Assembly: GCA_036498205.1 (NCBI GenBank)
Contig: DASXIC010000166.1
Coordinates: forward strand, 1 to 45,820
Reading direction: 5' to 3'
DNA length: 45,820 bases
From: AV69 sp036498205
Lineage (GTDB): Bacteria; Verrucomicrobiota; Verrucomicrobiia; Chthoniobacterales; UBA10450
In this document: one piece after another, positions 45,401 to 45,820 of the stretch
How positions within the stretch are numbered: the stretch's first letter is position 1
How the letters are laid out: each line of letters begins with the position of its first letter
Notes under the pieces: model-generated
The model's input: the letters and a program-made list of their open reading frames with translations, nothing else
What the model was told of the DNA's origin: nothing
The model's database searches: none
Program-made: the position numbers and the translations under genes

Positions 45401-45820
45401 TATACATTCGACTTCGGGGACGGTTCGCAGCCGATAAATCAGTCTGGCGCGACGATTAATCATACCTACAGCGCAGCTGGCCAATATTCGGCAACATTGA
45501 AGGTGACCGATTCGCGTGGGTTGATTAGCAACAACACGGCCTTAGCCGATGTCGTTGTGAACACACCCCCGACGGCGGCTCTCAGCGCGAGCCCCACCTC
45601 AGGCAAGTCGCCTTTGAACGTGTCGTTTAATGCGTCCGGATCTTCAGATCCCGATTCAGGAGATACCATCGCCTCTTACGCGTTTACATTTGGGGACGGG
45701 TCTCCTGCTGTGACCCAAGCGGCTCCCACGATCACGCACAGCTACGGGAACAAGGGAACCTATACAGCGCGGGTGACGGTGACAGATTCTCGCGGAGCAA
45801 CCAGTACCAACTCCGCGACG
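42413..45820 (+). CDS. Large secreted multidomain protein (PPC-like, sialidase-type repeats, Fn3, PKD), 3' end outside window
   Basis: Starting at ATG 42413 the frame is open for 1136 codons to the last base, so the gene continues beyond the window. Residues 18-38 form a signal or membrane segment (FAAFILCSVGAWLAMFSFAS). Residues 60-190 resemble a PPC-like beta domain (DYDLYIYKG). From about 200 to 660 is a beta-propeller-like region with Asp-box motifs TDGGTTW (near 442) and YDGGAHW (near 568). A fibronectin type III domain is at about 672-760. Two PKD domains follow at about 953-1045 and 1052-1136 (FGDGS, GSSDPD). Surface or secreted adhesin, or a glycoside-binding protein, is inferred; enzyme activity is not shown. 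Confidence 0.88.
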   Translation, partial: MKKHSIAESGAFNPRIFAAFILCSVGAWLAMFSFASTPSSGTITDTATSITYTAGPFFQANQSPVGLGQVDSGPRCGTGFPCDTFTLHVNIPSTFAATHCFPTVKVTMSWADAGTGRSDYDLYIYKGANPTIDGNHSADYQSASGNNPEIATIAPIAMDGQPHDYTVVIVPFQPTGETVTVKVELLPGPAPGSPACGTPGFGSGDPVSPGVPRFQIFEAPSPAADVGNGEFNIGFNPHTGRIMTMNSGPIWRITPPEKLSPAQPECCEGLWENVSTITANIGLDPILWTDQKSGRTFVSNSTVGANAVYAYTDSDGDPSATQPTGWTEFGIAAPNGGADHETIGSGPYPALLSALGTPVNQGHAVYYCSQDIVGPASCYRSDTLGVSWGPSTLAYTGQGVTEANPPIPGGDCGGLHGHIHVASDGTAWLPVNQCGGLQGGVFSTDGGTTWVQFMVPNAFSQQHGADPSIAIDSNNTIYYAYVRNEPVAAGNPPEGHARVAVGNRSGNSITWVNDIDIGAGHSVRNAAEIEAVGGDTGRAAVGFLGTDIPGDYQAISFPGKWYAFISMTYDGGAHWTTVNATPDDPVQSMSGIWQQGGSHLDRNLLDFNEITLDDKGRVLYGFSDGCVTTGCIAGTAPNDFTAFMRVARQSGGRTLLASYDSQTDLPGGAANPPKPPCLFGTRDASGSHLTWKAPDNGGAAISRYDVYRGTIAGGEGVTPIGSSITTKFDDTSANSGVSDYFYVVKAVNSVGTSNASNEIDLKIDLTPPQSPCALPGITILQDPSNDELDGQPGHDVQSVSVGEPYAFAPNKLVFTMKVQSLASLPPNTEWPITFTGPDNINYTVRMTTAPIDDPTNPNITTNPEFQVFHTADGTGLVQADPASNYTPDGTITIVVPRTAIGNPAVGSSLNGFLTRIAVQGGVITLTPDNMPNGLAPAGSYTIVGNAACAPDTAPIAVLKVYPAGQPTQPPSGAPPFAATLDGSGSSDPDAGDTIASYTFDFGDGSQPINQSGATINHTYSAAGQYSATLKVTDSRGLISNNTALADVVVNTPPTAALSASPTSGKSPLNVSFNASGSSDPDSGDTIASYAFTFGDGSPAVTQAAPTITHSYGNKGTYTARVTVTDSRGATSTNSAT

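Overview
The window reads as a piece of chromosome from a free-living, GC-moderate, Gram-negative-type bacterium. The gene set (a folP-cdaA pair, a coproheme decarboxylase, a bacterial PUR-domain protein, an rnr/ppdK neighbourhood, a standalone gcvP, and a giant PKD/fibronectin secreted protein) together with one short TTGTAGC-ended palindromic element fits a soil Verrucomicrobiota member, perhaps of the Chthoniobacterales/Udaeobacter type. That placement is an inference from gene style, not a measured result. Genes are dense, on both strands, often overlapping by 4 to 25 bases. No gene-free stretch exceeds about 265 bases. I see no insertion sequence, prophage, CRISPR array or rRNA.

Layout. 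1-3164 (+): tail of an inositol-monophosphatase-family gene, ispF, cysS and a left-handed beta-helix protein whose start lies inside cysS. 3176-3260 (-): tRNA-Ser(GGA). 3321-4976 (-): chdC/hemQ and a rhomboid-like membrane protein with a C-terminal zinc ribbon but no visible catalytic motif. 5077-6551 (+): gcvT-gcvH. 6573-7712 (-): a stand-alone receiver lacking the usual Lys, and a DUF1345 membrane protein. 7862-11116 (+): xseB-dxs and an ABC ATPase without an adjacent permease. 11113-14185 (-): rodA, scpA, an SDR-type epimerase and a small winged-helix-like protein. 14450-14902 (+): SprT-like metallopeptidase. 14899-17222 (-): a PEBP-family protein, folP, cdaA, and a 49-residue YbbR-like membrane microprotein encoded partly inside cdaA.

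17315-22699 (+): RNase R, a PUR-domain protein and pyruvate phosphate dikinase. 22713-25076 (-): O-antigen-ligase-like protein with a long repeat-like soluble tail. 25340-32025 (+): small secreted protein, hybrid histidine kinase, threonine ammonia-lyase with ACT domain, and full-length glycine decarboxylase. 32051-42246 (-): ileS-lspA-cca, a divergent glycogen-synthase homologue overlapping a GIY-YIG-like gene, then a three-gene run of GT-C mannosyltransferase-like protein, UGM/amine-oxidase-like flavoprotein and phosphoribosyltransferase. 42413-45820 (+): a large secreted multidomain protein (PPC-like, sialidase-type repeats, Fn3, two PKD domains) that stays open to the window edge.

Functional links. 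GcvT, GcvH and GcvP supply three of the four parts of the glycine cleavage system, though gcvP sits about 22 kb from gcvTH. Dxs and IspF are two steps of the MEP isoprenoid pathway. RodA, LspA, the ligase, the GT-C protein and the flavoprotein concern the envelope. The tRNA gene does not encode its CCA end, consistent with the CCA-adding enzyme encoded here. The most unusual local feature is the folP-cdaA-microprotein cluster, in which the partner of the diadenylate cyclase appears reduced to a single membrane anchor read from a second frame of cdaA.
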